Source: Streptomyces sp. SID9727
GTDB lineage: Bacteria > Actinomycetota > Actinomycetes > Streptomycetales > Streptomycetaceae
Assembly (NCBI RefSeq): GCF_010550605.1
Contig: NZ_JAAGNI010000245.1
Coordinates: 1-64,000, forward strand
Direction of reading: 5' to 3'
DNA: 64,000 nt
Made by a program: the position numbers and the translations under genes. The stretch's first letter is position 1. Every line of letters begins with the position of its first letter. Shown one piece after another: positions 8,964 to 19,039 of this stretch. The notes beneath the pieces are model-generated. The model was not told where the DNA came from. It saw only the letters and a program-made list of their open reading frames with translations, and did not search any database.

Positions 8964-10439
8964 ATGGGCACCAGTACGCACCGGCGCACGATGGGCACCA
9001 GGACCAAGGTGATCGGCTCGGTCGTCGCGGCCGCGGTGGTCGGAGGGACGGTGTTCGCCCTCACCGGCACGGCGCAGGCATCGTCGGTCGGCGCCGCGTA
9101 CACCCGTACCAGCGGCTGGACCGGTGGCTACACCGGGCAGTACGTCGTCACCAACGACACCGCCTCGGCGAAGTCCGGCTGGACGCTGGAGTTCGACCTC
9201 CCGGCGGGCACGAAGCTCAGCTCGCTGTGGAACGGCGACCACACCGTCAGCGGGAACCACGTCACGGTCCGCCCCGCGGCCTGGAACAAGCAGCTGGCCG
9301 CCGGGCAGTCCGTCACCGTCGGCTTCGTCGCCGCGTCCGACGGCACGGCGGCCGACCCCACCGGCTGCCTGATCGACGGCGCCACCTGCTCCGTGGACCC
9401 CGGCGCCACCCCCGAGCCCAGCGGCCGCCCCACCGGGTCCGCGCCCCCGTCCCCCACGGCCACCCCCACCGGGAAGCCCACCGAAACGGCGCCCCCCACG
9501 CCGACCCCCACCCCCACGAAGACCGACGACGGCGGCTCCACCGCGGCGGGCGCCCGCTTCGCCCCGTACGTGGACACCTCGCTCTACCCCGCGTACGACC
9601 TGGTCGACACCGCGAACAGGACCGGGGTCAAGCAGTTCAACCTCGCCTTCATCACCTCCGGCGGCAGCTGCGCCCCGCTCTGGGGCGGGGTCACCGGCCT
9701 GCGCGACGACCACGTCGCCTCCCAGATCAGCGCCCTGCGCGGGGCAGGCGGCGACGTCCGGGTCTCCTTCGGCGGGGCCGCCGGCTCCGAACTGGCCCTG
9801 CGCTGCGCCTCGGCGGCCGACCTCGCCGCCGCGTACGGCGAGGTGGTCGACACGTACAAGCTGACCAAGGTCGACTTCGACATCGAGGGCGGCGCGCTCC
9901 CCGACACCGCCGCCAACACCCGCCGCTCGCAGGCCATCGCCCGGCTCCAGAAGGCGCACCCCGGCCTGGACGTGTCCTTCACGCTGCCCGTGATGCCCGA
10001 GGGCCTGACCCAGCCCGGCGTCGACCTGATCGCGGACGCGAAGAGGAACGGTGTGGACATCGGTGCCGTCAACATCATGGCGATGGACTACGGCGCCTCC
10101 TACAGCGGCGACATGGGCACGTACGCCGTCCAGGCCGCCACCGCCACCCAGGCCCAGATCAAGGGCGTGCTCGGGCTCTCCGACGCCGAGGCGTGGAAGG
10201 CCGTCGCCGTCACCCCGATGATCGGCGTCAACGACGTCAGCACCGAGGTCTTCAAGGTCGAGGACGCCACCCAGCTCGTCGCCTTCGCGAAGGAGAAGGG
10301 CCTCGCCTGGCTCGCGATGTGGTCGGGCACCCGGGACAAGGAGTGCGCGGGCGGCGCCAAGCCCACCGCGGACGCCTCGTGCAGCTCGATCGCCCAGGAA
10401 CCGCTCGCCTTCACCAAGGCGTTCGGCGCGTACAAGTAG
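8964..10439 (+). CDS. Secreted chitinase, CBM2 plus GH18 catalytic domain
   Basis: A 491-residue exported enzyme. A signal peptide occupies residues 1-40 (a second in-frame ATG nine codons in is possible). A CBM2-like carbohydrate-binding module follows (about 41-150, with SGWTGGYTGQYVV and SGWTLEFDLPAG). A P/T-rich linker (about 152-195) leads to a GH18 barrel. The catalytic strand reads KVDFDIEGG: D304, D306 and E308 fit the DxDxE triad, although the first acidic position of the classic DGxDxDxE is a Thr. Family members cleave chitin beta-1,4 bonds with the glutamate as acid/base. It is transcribed alone, downstream of the two-component system. Confidence 0.88.
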   Translation: MGTSTHRRTMGTRTKVIGSVVAAAVVGGTVFALTGTAQASSVGAAYTRTSGWTGGYTGQYVVTNDTASAKSGWTLEFDLPAGTKLSSLWNGDHTVSGNHVTVRPAAWNKQLAAGQSVTVGFVAASDGTAADPTGCLIDGATCSVDPGATPEPSGRPTGSAPPSPTATPTGKPTETAPPTPTPTPTKTDDGGSTAAGARFAPYVDTSLYPAYDLVDTANRTGVKQFNLAFITSGGSCAPLWGGVTGLRDDHVASQISALRGAGGDVRVSFGGAAGSELALRCASAADLAAAYGEVVDTYKLTKVDFDIEGGALPDTAANTRRSQAIARLQKAHPGLDVSFTLPVMPEGLTQPGVDLIADAKRNGVDIGAVNIMAMDYGASYSGDMGTYAVQAATATQAQIKGVLGLSDAEAWKAVAVTPMIGVNDVSTEVFKVEDATQLVAFAKEKGLAWLAMWSGTRDKECAGGAKPTADASCSSIAQEPLAFTKAFGAYK

Positions 10440-10467
10440 GACCGGCACCCAGGACCACACCCCCTCC

Positions 10468-10567
10468 GCGCACCCCGGCCCGGCCCCCTTCCCCCCACCC
10501 CGGCCGGGGTGCGCGCCCCACTGCCCCCGGCCGGGACGAGCACCCCCCCTTCCTCCTGGCCGGGGGC
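10468..10567. terminator. Two hairpins between chitinase and leuA
   Basis: GCGCACCCCGGCC (10468-10480) pairs with 10502-10514, and GCCCCCGGCC (10523-10532) pairs with 10558-10567. The two genes converge on this 148-nt gap, so the hairpins are probable transcription stops for both strands. Confidence 0.5.
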
Positions 10568-10587
10568 GCACCCCGGTCCGCGTGGAG

Positions 10588-12375
10588 CTACCCCCGCGCC
10601 CGGTTCACCGCCGACAGCACCGCCGCCACGGACGCGGCCACGCCCGAGGCGTCCCGCCCCGCGCCCCAGCGTTCCTCGCCGCCGACCCGGCAGCGCGCGT
10701 ACGCGGTCGTGGTCCCGGCCCCGTCCGGGTGCTGCTCCGGCAGTTCCAGGACGGCCGCCTCCACCCCGGCCGCCGCCAGCGCGTCCGCGAACGCCGTGAC
10801 CGGGCCGCTGCCCGCCCCCTCGTAGTCGCCCTCCCGCTCGTCCACCCGCAAGGTGCAGACGAAGCGGTGCTCACCGGCCGGGCCGGTCTGCGCCGACCAG
10901 GAGGTGAGGGCGACGCCGCCGTCCCGCCCGGGGACCAGGTACGCCGCCTCGAACAGGTTCCACAGGTCCTTCGGGGTGGCCTCCGCACCGCTGTCGTCGG
11001 TCGCCTCCTGGACGGTGCGGGAGAACTCCGCCCGCATCCCGGCCGGCAGGTCCACCCCGTGGCCGGTGCGCAGCAGATGGGCGATGCCGCCCTTGCCCGA
11101 CTGCGAGTTGACCCGGATGACGGCCTCGTAGGTACGCCCCACGTCGGCCGGGTCGATCGGCAGGTAGGGCACCTCCCACAGCTCCGACGCACTGGTCGCG
11201 CGGCGGGCGAAGCCCTTGCTGATGGCGTCCTGATGGGTGCCGGAGAACGCGGTGTACACCAGGTCCCCGCCGTACGGATGGCGCGGCGGGACCGGCAGCC
11301 GGTTGCAGTGCTCGACCGTGCGGCGGATCTCGTCGATGTCCGAGAAGTCGATCATCGGGTCGACGCCCTGCGCGTGCAGGTTGAGCGCCAGGTTGACCAG
11401 GTCGACGTTGCCGGTGCGCTCCCCGTTGCCGAACAGGCAGCCCTCCACCCGCTGGGCGCCCGCCAGCACTGCCAGCTCCGCGCAGGCCACGCCCGTGCCC
11501 CGGTCGTTGTGCGGGTGGACGGAGAGGATGACCGAGTCGCGCCGGGCCAGGTGGCGGTGCATGTACTCGATCTGGTCCGCGTACACGTTGGGCGTGGCGA
11601 TCTCGACGGTGGCCGGCAGGTTGTGGACGACCGGCCGGTCCGGCGAGGCGTCCCACAGCTCGGTGAGACTGTCGCAGATTGCCAGGACGTAGTCGGGCTC
11701 GGTCAGGTTGAAGACCTCGGGCGAGAACTGGAACCGGATGTCCGCGCCGGGCCTGGCCCGGGCCAGCCGGTCCATCCGCCGGGCCGCGTCCAGCACCACG
11801 CCGTGCACGTCGGCCCGGTCGCGGCCCAGGACCACCTCGCGCCAGACGGGGGCGGTCGCGATGTAGAGGTGGACGACGACGCGGTCCAGGCCGGCCACGG
11901 ACTCGAAGGTGCGGTCGATCAGGTCGGCCCTGGCGGGGGTGAAGACGACCACGGTGACGTCGTCGGGGACGGCCCCGCTCGTCGCCAGGTGCCGTACGAA
12001 GTCGAAGTCGGTGCGGCTCGCGGACGGGTAGCCGACCTCGATCTCCTTGAAGCCCATCGCGACCAGCAGGTCGAACATCCGCCGCTTGCGCGGGGTGTCC
12101 ATCGGCTCCGCCAGCGCCTGGTTGCCGTCCCGCAGGTCGACCGGCACCCAGAGCGGGGGACGTTGGATACGGGCCTGCGGCCAGCTCCGCCCGGTCAGCG
12201 GGACCGCGACCCGGTCGTACGCGGAGCGGTAGCGGTGCGAGGGCATGGAGCTGGAGCGTTGCGGGTTCCAGCGGGGCGCCGCCTGGGGGACCGGGCCGCG
12301 CGGCGTGCAGATGGTGGGGAAGCTGTGCATCGGGGACCGGGCGTCGGACGTGGCCGCGGACATGGACTCGGGCAT
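10588..12375 (-). CDS. leuA: 2-isopropylmalate synthase
   Basis: The first committed enzyme of leucine biosynthesis: it condenses acetyl-CoA with 2-ketoisovalerate. The 595-residue protein starts at [11 protein letters not shown]. The DRE-TIM barrel signature is seen as [14 protein letters not shown]. The metal-binding [11 protein letters not shown] and the glycine-rich [16 protein letters not shown] match long-form LeuA of actinobacteria. The C-terminal third is the regulatory LeuA dimer domain, with [15 protein letters not shown] at its border, that mediates leucine feedback. An in-frame upstream extension beginning MLCRSHPA has no clear ribosome site. It is divergent from a GntR regulator. 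Confidence 0.95.
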   Translation of the reverse strand: MPESMSAATSDARSPMHSFPTICTPRGPVPQAAPRWNPQRSSSMPSHRYRSAYDRVAVPLTGRSWPQARIQRPPLWVPVDLRDGNQALAEPMDTPRKRRMFDLLVAMGFKEIEVGYPSASRTDFDFVRHLATSGAVPDDVTVVVFTPARADLIDRTFESVAGLDRVVVHLYIATAPVWREVVLGRDRADVHGVVLDAARRMDRLARARPGADIRFQFSPEVFNLTEPDYVLAICDSLTELWDASPDRPVVHNLPATVEIATPNVYADQIEYMHRHLARRDSVILSVHPHNDRGTGVACAELAVLAGAQRVEGCLFGNGERTGNVDLVNLALNLHAQGVDPMIDFSDIDEIRRTVEHCNRLPVPPRHPYGGDLVYTAFSGTHQDAISKGFARRATSASELWEVPYLPIDPADVGRTYEAVIRVNSQSGKGGIAHLLRTGHGVDLPAGMRAEFSRTVQEATDDSGAEATPKDLWNLFEAAYLVPGRDGGVALTSWSAQTGPAGEHRFVCTLRVDEREGDYEGAGSGPVTAFADALAAAGVEAAVLELPEQHPDGAGTTTAYARCRVGGEERWGAGRDASGVAASVAAVLSAVNRARG

Positions 12376-12541
12376 GAACGGTGTCTCTTCTCGCATCGCC
12401 GGATGCGACCGGCACAGCACGGCACCCCGCGGCGGGGTGCCGATCGCTTCAGGCCCCGCCGCGGCAGCCGAGAAGGAGGAGACCGCGGTACGTCATGGGC
12501 GGTACAGTAACCAGAACGCAACCCCTCAGACAACCTGACAG

Positions 12542-13246
12542 GTGAACGACGTGTCCCCGCTCGGCCCCCTCCGCCCCAGCCCCCTCGTAGAACAGGCGAC
12601 CAGCCATCTGCGCGCGCAGATCACCGAGGGGCACTGGCCGGTCGGCACGAAGCTCCCGGGCGAGACCACCCTCGCCCGCGAACTGGGCGTGGGCCGCTCC
12701 ACGGTCCGTGAGGCGGTCCGCACGCTCGCGACACTCGGCCTCCTCCAGTCCCGTCAGGGCGCCGGCGTCTTCGTCGTCGCCGACCACGTCACGGAGGACT
12801 GGCCGGTACGGCTGCGCAGGGCTTCGGTCACCGACGTCTACGAGGTCCGCATGCTCATCGAGGTCCAGGCCGCCCGCCTCGCCGCCCGCCGCCGCACCGA
12901 CGAGGACCTGACCGCCCTCGACGCGGCGCTCACCGCCCGGTTGAGGGCGGGCGCCGGCCTCGACGACGCGGACTTCGTGGACGCGGACATCGCGGTGCAC
13001 CGGGCGGTGGTGGCCGCCGCGCACAACCCGGTCCTCACCGACCTCTTCGCCGAGTTCGTCCCGGCCCTCCGCCAGGGCCTCATCGACCTCGTGGACCTCC
13101 TGGGCCTGCGCCGCCAGGACCCCCAGCACGGCCACGCGGGCCACCGCGCCCTCGTCACGGCCATCGTCTCGGGCGACCCGGAGGCGGCGGCGCGCACGGC
13201 CCAGGAGGAGTTGGAAGCGACGCTCGCCCGGCTGCGCGGGGCATGA
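12542..13246 (+). CDS. GntR-family (FadR subgroup) transcriptional regulator
   Basis: A 234-residue regulator; GTG 12542 is chosen but GTG 12551 also fits. The winged helix lies at about 15-80 (LRAQITEGHWPVGTKLPGET, then GVGRSTVREAVRTLATLGLL). The C-terminal FCD ligand-binding domain has D and H residues suited to a bound metal (DADIAVHRAVVAAAHNPVL, GHRALVTAIVSGD). It is divergent from leuA with 166 nt between starts, so control of leuA or autoregulation is possible, but the ligand is unknown. Confidence 0.85.
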   Translation: MNDVSPLGPLRPSPLVEQATSHLRAQITEGHWPVGTKLPGETTLARELGVGRSTVREAVRTLATLGLLQSRQGAGVFVVADHVTEDWPVRLRRASVTDVYEVRMLIEVQAARLAARRRTDEDLTALDAALTARLRAGAGLDDADFVDADIAVHRAVVAAAHNPVLTDLFAEFVPALRQGLIDLVDLLGLRRQDPQHGHAGHRALVTAIVSGDPEAAARTAQEELEATLARLRGA

Positions 13247-13784
13247 CTCCGGAGCGGTGCCCCGGCCGGGCCTGAAGGCGCCGGGCGGGCGCCCGGGTTC
13301 GGGCAAAGAACGCGCGGGTCCGGATCCGCGCCCCCTGCGCGCCGCACCCCGTTCACTTCCCGGCGGGGTCCCCGGGGCTCCGGCGGACCGTTTCCGGGCC
13401 GTGTCGAAAAACGGGCACCCCGGCCGGTTTTTTGCGGGGGGTTGGCCAAGGTCACCCGCCAACCCGCCTCCCACCTGCGGGAATTCGAAAAACCGCCTGG
13501 CGTCGCAACGCGGTGAACCGCTTTGGCAAGCCCTCGGCCGGACACGGTCTCGTGACTTGCAGGACACGCTCGCGCAACGGAAGCGTCTTCAACTCTTGAC
13601 ACCCACCCCCCGTAGGCAGCAATCTTCCGACATCGACGCATGGGAGCGCTCCCACATCGCACGGGGTTTTCCCCGAGTGAACGGCACTGCCCGTGTACTC
13701 CCCCCAACACCCTTCGGCACCCGCACTCACCAGTGCGTATGCCACGCAGTGAGCCAGTCCCACCCTGGAACAAGGAGTAGTGGA
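13247..13784. promoter_or_regulatory. Intergenic region upstream of cebE
   Basis: 538 nt without a convincing gene. The first half is GC-rich with small palindromes, such as CCGGGCG/CGCCCGG at 13281-13296, that may end gntR transcription. The second half holds a TTGACA hexamer at 13596-13601, the CebR operator at 13641-13654 and a strong AAGGAG ribosome site at about 13771, eight bases before the cebE ATG. Confidence 0.6.
13641..13654. promoter_or_regulatory. CebR operator upstream of cebE
   Basis: The perfect 14-bp palindrome TGGGAGCGCTCCCA matches the known CebR box of Streptomyces. It lies about 40 nt downstream of a TTGACA hexamer, where a bound repressor would block initiation or early elongation. 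Cellobiose or cellotriose is the established inducer that releases CebR. Confidence 0.88.
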
Positions 13785-15110
13785 ATGCGTATCACCCGCA
13801 CCGTCGCCGGCCGGAGCCGCAGAGTCGCGGTCCTGGCCACCACGGGCCTGACCGCTTCGGCGCTGCTGCTGACCGGCTGCAGCAGCGACGATTCCGACTC
13901 GAACGAGTCCTCCGAGTCGAACGGGAAGATCACGCTGACCGTCGCCGACTACGGCCAGTTCGGTTACAAGGAAGCCGGTCTTTTCGCCAAGTACCACGAG
14001 CTGCACCCGAACATCACGGTGAAGGAAGACACCACCGCCGATGAGAAGGTCTACTACCCGAAGCTGCTCCAGCAGCTGAACTCGGGCAGCGGCCTCGCCG
14101 ACGTCCAGGGTCTTGAGGTCGGCCGCATCAAGGAGCTCGTCGACACCAAGGCGGACCAGTTCGCCGACCTGAGCAAGGTCATCGACGTCAAGGAGTTCGT
14201 GTCGTGGAAGGAGAAGCAGGCCACCACGGCTGACGGCAAGGTGATCGGCGCGGGTACCGACATCGGTCCGATGTCGCTCTGCTACAACACCGAGCTGTTC
14301 AAGAAGGCCGGTCTGCCGACCGACCGCAAGGAGGTCGCCGCCAAGATCGCCGGTGGCTGGGAGGACTACCTCAAGCTCGGTGAGGAGTACAAGAAGAAGG
14401 CGCCCGCGGGCACGTACTTCATGGACTCCGCCAGCGCCATGTTCAACGCCGTCGTCAGCTCCAACGCGAAGCAGTACTACGACGAGAGCGGCAAGGCGAT
14501 CTACAAGGAGAGCCCCAGCGTCCAGCAGGGCTGGAACCTGGCCGCCGAGGCCGCGGACAAGAAGCTGACCCAGGGCCTCGCCCAGTTCAGCGACCCGTGG
14601 AAGGCCGCGCTCCGCAAGAGCACCATGGCCACCGTCGCCTGCCCCGCCTGGATGGCCGGCCAGATATCCGTGAACGCCGGTGACGCCAACAAGGGCAAGT
14701 GGGACATCACCACCGCGCCCGGCAGCACCGCGGCCAACTGGGGCGGCTCCTTCCTCGGTGTCCCGAAGTCCGGCAAGCACGTCGACGAGGCCACCAAGCT
14801 CGTCAAGTGGCTGACCGCCCCCGAGCAGCAGGCCGCCGTCTTCAAGGCGATCGGCTCCTTCCCGTCCAACACGGGCGCGTACGAGCTCCCGGACGTGAAG
14901 AACGCGACCCTGCCGTACTTCAACGACGCCCCGATCGGCCAGATCTACGCCGATGAGGCCAAGTCCATCCCCGAGACGATCCTCGGCCCGAAGGACGCGG
15001 CCATCAAGGACACCATCTCCACCCAGATCAACAACATGGAGCAGCGCGGCACCAAGCCCGACGACGCCTGGGACGCCGCGACCAAGGCCATCGACAAGGT
15101 GATCGGCTGA
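13785..15110 (+). CDS. cebE: Cellobiose/cello-oligosaccharide ABC transporter, solute-binding lipoprotein
   Basis: A 441-residue extracellular lipoprotein that captures cellobiose and cellotriose for import. The lipobox is LLLTGC with C32 as the lipidated residue, followed by a Ser/Asp-rich tether. The mature part is a family-1 sugar-binding protein (DYGQFGYKEAGLFAKYHEL near the start; WLTAPEQQAAVFKAIGSFPS near the end). The ATG has AAGGAG at ideal spacing. It is first in cebE-cebF-cebG-bglC, and the CebR box upstream confirms identity. A strong hairpin after the stop would let this protein be made in excess of the permeases. Confidence 0.93.
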   Translation: MRITRTVAGRSRRVAVLATTGLTASALLLTGCSSDDSDSNESSESNGKITLTVADYGQFGYKEAGLFAKYHELHPNITVKEDTTADEKVYYPKLLQQLNSGSGLADVQGLEVGRIKELVDTKADQFADLSKVIDVKEFVSWKEKQATTADGKVIGAGTDIGPMSLCYNTELFKKAGLPTDRKEVAAKIAGGWEDYLKLGEEYKKKAPAGTYFMDSASAMFNAVVSSNAKQYYDESGKAIYKESPSVQQGWNLAAEAADKKLTQGLAQFSDPWKAALRKSTMATVACPAWMAGQISVNAGDANKGKWDITTAPGSTAANWGGSFLGVPKSGKHVDEATKLVKWLTAPEQQAAVFKAIGSFPSNTGAYELPDVKNATLPYFNDAPIGQIYADEAKSIPETILGPKDAAIKDTISTQINNMEQRGTKPDDAWDAATKAIDKVIG

Positions 15111-15155
15111 CGTTCGCCGGGCGCGTCCGGCCTGATCCGCCGGACCCGCCCGGGC

Positions 15156-15182
15156 GCGGGCGGCCCTCCCAGGGCCGCCCGC
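15156..15182 (+). terminator. Hairpin in the cebE-cebF gap
   Basis: GCGGGCGGCCCT (15156-15167) pairs perfectly with AGGGCCGCCCGC (15171-15182) across a 3-nt loop, 45 nt after the cebE stop. There is no T-run, so it may stabilise the cebE message or attenuate transcription rather than stop it fully. This is a usual way to keep binding protein above permease level. Confidence 0.6.
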
Positions 15183-15273
15183 ACCCGCGTGTTCCTGAGG
15201 GGTGCGGCGTAACGGCCCAGCCATCCCCGTACCCGGGTAACCCAAGCAAAATCCAGGGAAGGACATCCCGCTC

Positions 15274-16272
15274 GTGGCCACCTCGACTCCCACCCGGGAC
15301 GCATACGCGCCGCCACCCCGCGGCTCCCAGCACAAACCGGTGAACGCACGCCGGCAGAACTGGCGCAGCCGGCTCTGGCGGTTCGACGACAAGGCGTCGC
15401 CGTACGCCTACATAGCCCCGTTCTTCCTCGTCTTCGGCGCCTTCGGGCTCTACCCGCTGATCTACACCGGCTGGATCGCCCTGCACCGGGTCGAGATGAC
15501 CGGCATGAACCAGATGGAGTGGGTCGGCTGGGACAACTTCGACAAGATCCTGCACGACGCCGAGTTCTGGACGGCCGTCAGCAACACCTTCCTGATCGGT
15601 GTGATGTCGACGGTCCCGCAGCTGCTCGTGGCGCTCGGCCTGGCTCACCTGCTCAACTACAAGCTGCGGGCCAGCACCTTCTGGCGCACCATCATCCTTA
15701 CCCCGTACGCCACCTCCGTGGCCTCCGCCGCCCTCGTCTTCGCCCTGGTCTTCCGGGCCGACGGCGGCCTGCTGAACTGGGCGCTGCACTTCGTCGGCCT
15801 CGGCGACACCAACTGGGCCAACGGCCACTGGACGTCCAAGATCGCCATCTCGGTCATCGTGATCTGGCGCTGGACCGGCTACAACACCCTGATCTACCTC
15901 GCCGCGATGCAGGCGGTGCCGTCCGACCTGTACGAGGCGGCCTCGCTCGACGGCGCCTCGCGCTGGCAGCAGTTCCGCAAGGTGACCATCCCCTCGCTGC
16001 GGCCCACCATCCTCTTCACGATCGTCATCTCGACCATCGGCTCCATGCAGCTGTTCGGTGAGCCCATGCTCCTGGAGGGCGGCACGCTCGGCGCGACCGG
16101 CGGCAACGAGAATCAGTACGAGACGCTCAGCGTCTACCTCTACAACTACGGCTGGAACCTCGGGCACCTCGGTCCGGCCGCCGCAGTGGCCTGGGCGATG
16201 CTCGCCCTCCTGCTGATCATCGCCGCGGTCAACTGGCTCATCGGCCGCTTCGTACGCAAATCCGCGGTCTGA
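15274..16272 (+). CDS. cebF: Cellobiose ABC transporter permease
   Basis: A 332-residue integral membrane permease, starting at GTG 15274 with GGGAAGGA upstream. A cytoplasmic N-terminal tail of about 40 residues precedes the transmembrane segments. The ATPase-docking EAA loop is EAASLDGASRWQQFRKVTIP. It pairs with CebG to form the channel. No ATPase gene is present; in Streptomyces the shared ATPase MsiK, encoded elsewhere, energises this transporter. It is 163 nt after cebE and 16 nt before cebG. Confidence 0.93.
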   Translation: MATSTPTRDAYAPPPRGSQHKPVNARRQNWRSRLWRFDDKASPYAYIAPFFLVFGAFGLYPLIYTGWIALHRVEMTGMNQMEWVGWDNFDKILHDAEFWTAVSNTFLIGVMSTVPQLLVALGLAHLLNYKLRASTFWRTIILTPYATSVASAALVFALVFRADGGLLNWALHFVGLGDTNWANGHWTSKIAISVIVIWRWTGYNTLIYLAAMQAVPSDLYEAASLDGASRWQQFRKVTIPSLRPTILFTIVISTIGSMQLFGEPMLLEGGTLGATGGNENQYETLSVYLYNYGWNLGHLGPAAAVAWAMLALLLIIAAVNWLIGRFVRKSAV

Positions 16273-16288
16273 CCGGGAGCGAAATCCA

Positions 16289-17209
16289 ATGACCATGACC
16301 AGCCCCACCAAAGTCTCGGAGCCCGGCCTCCCGGCGCGTTCCGTCCACCGCGCACCGAAGCGCGCCAGCCGCTTCAAGCCCGGTGCCGGGCAGCAGCTGA
16401 ACGGCGGCCCGTTCGCCTACATCGCCCTGGCCGTCGTCGGCATCGGCTCGCTGCTGCCGCTGTACTGGACCCTCGTGGCCGCGTCCCACACCCAGGACGA
16501 AGTGCTGGCCACCACCCCGCCGTTCCTGCCGGGCGGCCGCCTCCTGCACAACCTCGACGCCGCGTGGAACCAGGCCCATCTGGGCAAGGCGATCGTCAAC
16601 ACCGTCATCGTGGCCGGCTGCATCACCGTGGCGACGCTCTTCTTCTGCACCCTGGCCGGCTACGCCTTCGCCAAGATGCGCTTCCGCGGCCGGAACGCCC
16701 TGATGACCGGGGTCATCCTGACCCTGACGATCCCGCCGCAGCTCAGCGTCGTCCCGCTGTTCATGATGATGTCCGACATCGGCTGGGGCGGCGACCTGGA
16801 AGCGGTCATCTTCCCGACCCTGGTCAGCGCCTTCGGTGTCTTCTTCATGCGCCAGTACCTGAGCGAGGCGCTGCCGTACGAGCTGATCGAGGCCGCCAAG
16901 ATCGACGGCGCGAACAACTTCCGCATCGTGCTGAGCGTGGTGCTGCCGGTGGCCCGTCCCGCGATGATGGTGCTCGGCATGCTCACCTTCGTCCAGGCGT
17001 GGAACGACTTCTTCTGGCCCTACCTCGCCCTGAACCAGCAGAACCCCACCCTTCAGGTGGCGCTCGGCCAGCTCAGCGCCTCGTACACCCCCGACACCAG
17101 CATCGTGATGGCCGGCGCGCTGATCAGCACCCTGCCGCTGCTCGTGGTGTTCGTGATCTTCGGCAAGCAGATCGTCGGCGGCATCATGTCCGGCGCCGTC
17201 AAGGGCTGA
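16289..17209 (+). CDS. cebG: Cellobiose ABC transporter permease
   Basis: A 306-residue second permease subunit. Transmembrane helices begin at about residue 42; the EAA loop is IEAAKIDGANNFRIVLSVVLP, the site of contact with the ATPase. It begins 16 nt after the cebF stop, consistent with one transcript. The C-terminal half has the usual VMAGALISTLPLLVVFVIFGKQIV segment of sugar-permease partners. With CebE and CebF it imports cellobiose and cellotriose for intracellular hydrolysis by BglC. Confidence 0.93.
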   Translation: MTMTSPTKVSEPGLPARSVHRAPKRASRFKPGAGQQLNGGPFAYIALAVVGIGSLLPLYWTLVAASHTQDEVLATTPPFLPGGRLLHNLDAAWNQAHLGKAIVNTVIVAGCITVATLFFCTLAGYAFAKMRFRGRNALMTGVILTLTIPPQLSVVPLFMMMSDIGWGGDLEAVIFPTLVSAFGVFFMRQYLSEALPYELIEAAKIDGANNFRIVLSVVLPVARPAMMVLGMLTFVQAWNDFFWPYLALNQQNPTLQVALGQLSASYTPDTSIVMAGALISTLPLLVVFVIFGKQIVGGIMSGAVKG

Positions 17210-17317
17210 CCACCCGCTCGCCGCTTCTCCGTCACGGAGCCGTACGGTCCCCGCCCGCCCCGCGGACCGTACGGCCCCGTAGCCCCACCCCGTCAACGCC
17301 CCTGTCCTTCACACCCC

Positions 17318-17331
17318 TGGGAGCGCTCCCG
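17318..17331. promoter_or_regulatory. CebR operator overlapping the bglC ribosome site
   Basis: TGGGAGCGCTCCCG is a one-mismatch CebR box ending one base before the bglC ATG. Its GGGAG half lies 9-13 nt before the start codon and is also the best ribosome-binding sequence. A repressor here controls bglC separately from cebEFG. Confidence 0.85.
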
Positions 17332-17332
17332 C

Positions 17333-18799
17333 ATGACTGCCGTACGACCTGACATCGCCCCGAAGCCGGTGCCCGAGGCCACCACCACGTTCCCGACGGG
17401 CTTCGTCTGGGGAGCGGCCACCGCCGCCTACCAGGTCGAGGGTGCCGCCGCCGAGGACGGGCGCACGCCCTCCATCTGGGACACCTTCAGCCGCACCCCC
17501 GGCAAGGTGCGCAACGGCGACACCGGCGACATCGCCGCCGACCACTACCACCGCTACCGCGACGACGTGGCGCTGATGAAGCAGCTGGGGCTCAAGGCGT
17601 ACCGCTTCTCCATCTCCTGGTCCCGGGTCCAGCCCACCGGCCGCGGCCCCGCCGTCGAGCGCGGGCTCGACTTCTACCGCAAGCTGGTCGACGAGCTCCT
17701 CGAGGCCGGCATCAAGCCCGTCGCCACCCTCTACCACTGGGACCTGCCCCAGGAGCTGGAGGACGCGGGCGGCTGGCCGGAGCGCGCGACCGCCGAGCGG
17801 TTCGCGGACTACACCGCGATCATGGCCGGCGCCCTCGGCGACCGCGTCGCCACGTGGACCACCTTCAACGAGCCGTGGTGCTCGGCCTTCCTCGGCTACG
17901 GCTCCGGGGTGCACGCCCCCGGCCGTACCGAGGCCGCGTCCGCCCTGCGGGCGGCCCACCACCTCAACCTCGCCCATGGCCGGGCGATCGAGGTTCTGCG
18001 CGGTCAACTCCCCGCTACCGCGCAGACCTCGGTCACCCTCAATCTCCACCAGGTCCGCCCGCTGACCCCGAGCCCCGAGGACGTGGACGCCGCGCGCCGC
18101 ATCGACGCGGTCGGCAACCGGGTCTTCACCGGCCCGATGCTGCACGGTGCCTACCCGGAGGACCTGCTCACGGACACCGCGCACGTGGTGGACTGGTCGA
18201 AGCTGGTGCGGGACGGCGACCTGGAGGCCATCGCGCGCCCGGTCGACGTCCTCGGCATCAACTACTACACGCCGACCCTGGTCTCCACGCCCGCCGAGGG
18301 CTCCGGCGACACCCGCAACGACGGCCACGGCGCGAGCGACTACTCCCCGTGGCCCGGCTCGGAGCACGTCGCCTTCCACCTCGCCGACGGCAAGCCGACC
18401 ACCGCCATGAACTGGTCGATCGACCCCAACGGGCTCTACAACCTGCTCATGGACGTCACCCGCGACCACCCCGGCATCCCGCTGATGGTCACCGAGAACG
18501 GCGCCGCCTTCGACGACTACGTCTCGCCCGAGGGCCGGGTCCAGGACCCCGAGCGCATCGCCTACCTGCACGGCCACCTCGACGCCGTGCAGCGCGCGGT
18601 CGCCGACGGCGCGGACGTGCGCGGCTACTTCCTCTGGTCCCTGATGGACAACTTCGAGTGGGCGTACGGCTATTCGAAGCGGTTCGGCGCGGTGTACGTG
18701 GACTACGCCTCCCAGCGCCGCATCCCGAAGGCCAGTGCCCACTGGTACGCCGACGTGATCCGCCGCCACGCCCTCCCGCCGCTGGAGGACCTCGCCTGA
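17333..18799 (+). CDS. bglC: Intracellular beta-glucosidase (GH1)
   Basis: A 488-residue glycoside hydrolase family 1 enzyme that splits imported cellobiose to glucose. The acid/base is E180 in TTFNEPW and the nucleophile E388 in MVTENGAAF. The usual N-terminal [18 protein letters not shown] and C-terminal [17 protein letters not shown] segments of GH1 are present. There is no signal peptide, in keeping with cytoplasmic action. The CebR box sits over its ribosome site, and a strong hairpin follows the stop. In Streptomyces it also removes the inducer and so resets CebR repression. Confidence 0.95.
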   Translation: MTAVRPDIAPKPVPEATTTFPTGFVWGAATAAYQVEGAAAEDGRTPSIWDTFSRTPGKVRNGDTGDIAADHYHRYRDDVALMKQLGLKAYRFSISWSRVQPTGRGPAVERGLDFYRKLVDELLEAGIKPVATLYHWDLPQELEDAGGWPERATAERFADYTAIMAGALGDRVATWTTFNEPWCSAFLGYGSGVHAPGRTEAASALRAAHHLNLAHGRAIEVLRGQLPATAQTSVTLNLHQVRPLTPSPEDVDAARRIDAVGNRVFTGPMLHGAYPEDLLTDTAHVVDWSKLVRDGDLEAIARPVDVLGINYYTPTLVSTPAEGSGDTRNDGHGASDYSPWPGSEHVAFHLADGKPTTAMNWSIDPNGLYNLLMDVTRDHPGIPLMVTENGAAFDDYVSPEGRVQDPERIAYLHGHLDAVQRAVADGADVRGYFLWSLMDNFEWAYGYSKRFGAVYVDYASQRRIPKASAHWYADVIRRHALPPLEDLA

Positions 18800-18838
18800 T
18801 CCCCTCCGGTACGCCCTGTCCGTACCGCCGCATCCCCC

Positions 18839-18864
18839 GAGACCCGGCATCCGTGCCGGGTCTC
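18839..18864 (+). terminator. Terminator hairpin after bglC
   Basis: GAGACCCGGCA (18839-18849) pairs perfectly with TGCCGGGTCTC (18854-18864) over a 4-nt loop, 40 nt after the bglC stop. It separates the ceb operon from cebR, which has its own operator. Confidence 0.75.
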
Positions 18865-18913
18865 GGCCGTTCGCCCCCCGGCCTGCGCGTTCCGCTTGAC
18901 CACGCGCGTAGAG

Positions 18914-18927
18914 TGGGAGCGCTCCCA
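18914..18927. promoter_or_regulatory. CebR operator upstream of cebR
   Basis: A perfect TGGGAGCGCTCCCA palindrome 113 nt before the LacI-family gene, close to a TTGACC hexamer at 18896-18901. It implies negative autoregulation and supports identifying the downstream gene as cebR. Confidence 0.85.
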
Positions 18928-19039
18928 TAAATGGAGCGGGGGAGCGGCCGACCGGTCCCGCAGAGTGTCAAGGGAACCAACGCCAGGACTTGGTTTGGTT
19001 ATCCGACTGTGAGAAATTGACCGCGAACGGGAGGCAGCC

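Noticed and set aside
12376..12420. Leucine leader peptide (attenuator) before leuA
   Set aside because: The short in-frame extension has only one leucine codon and no clear hairpin set.
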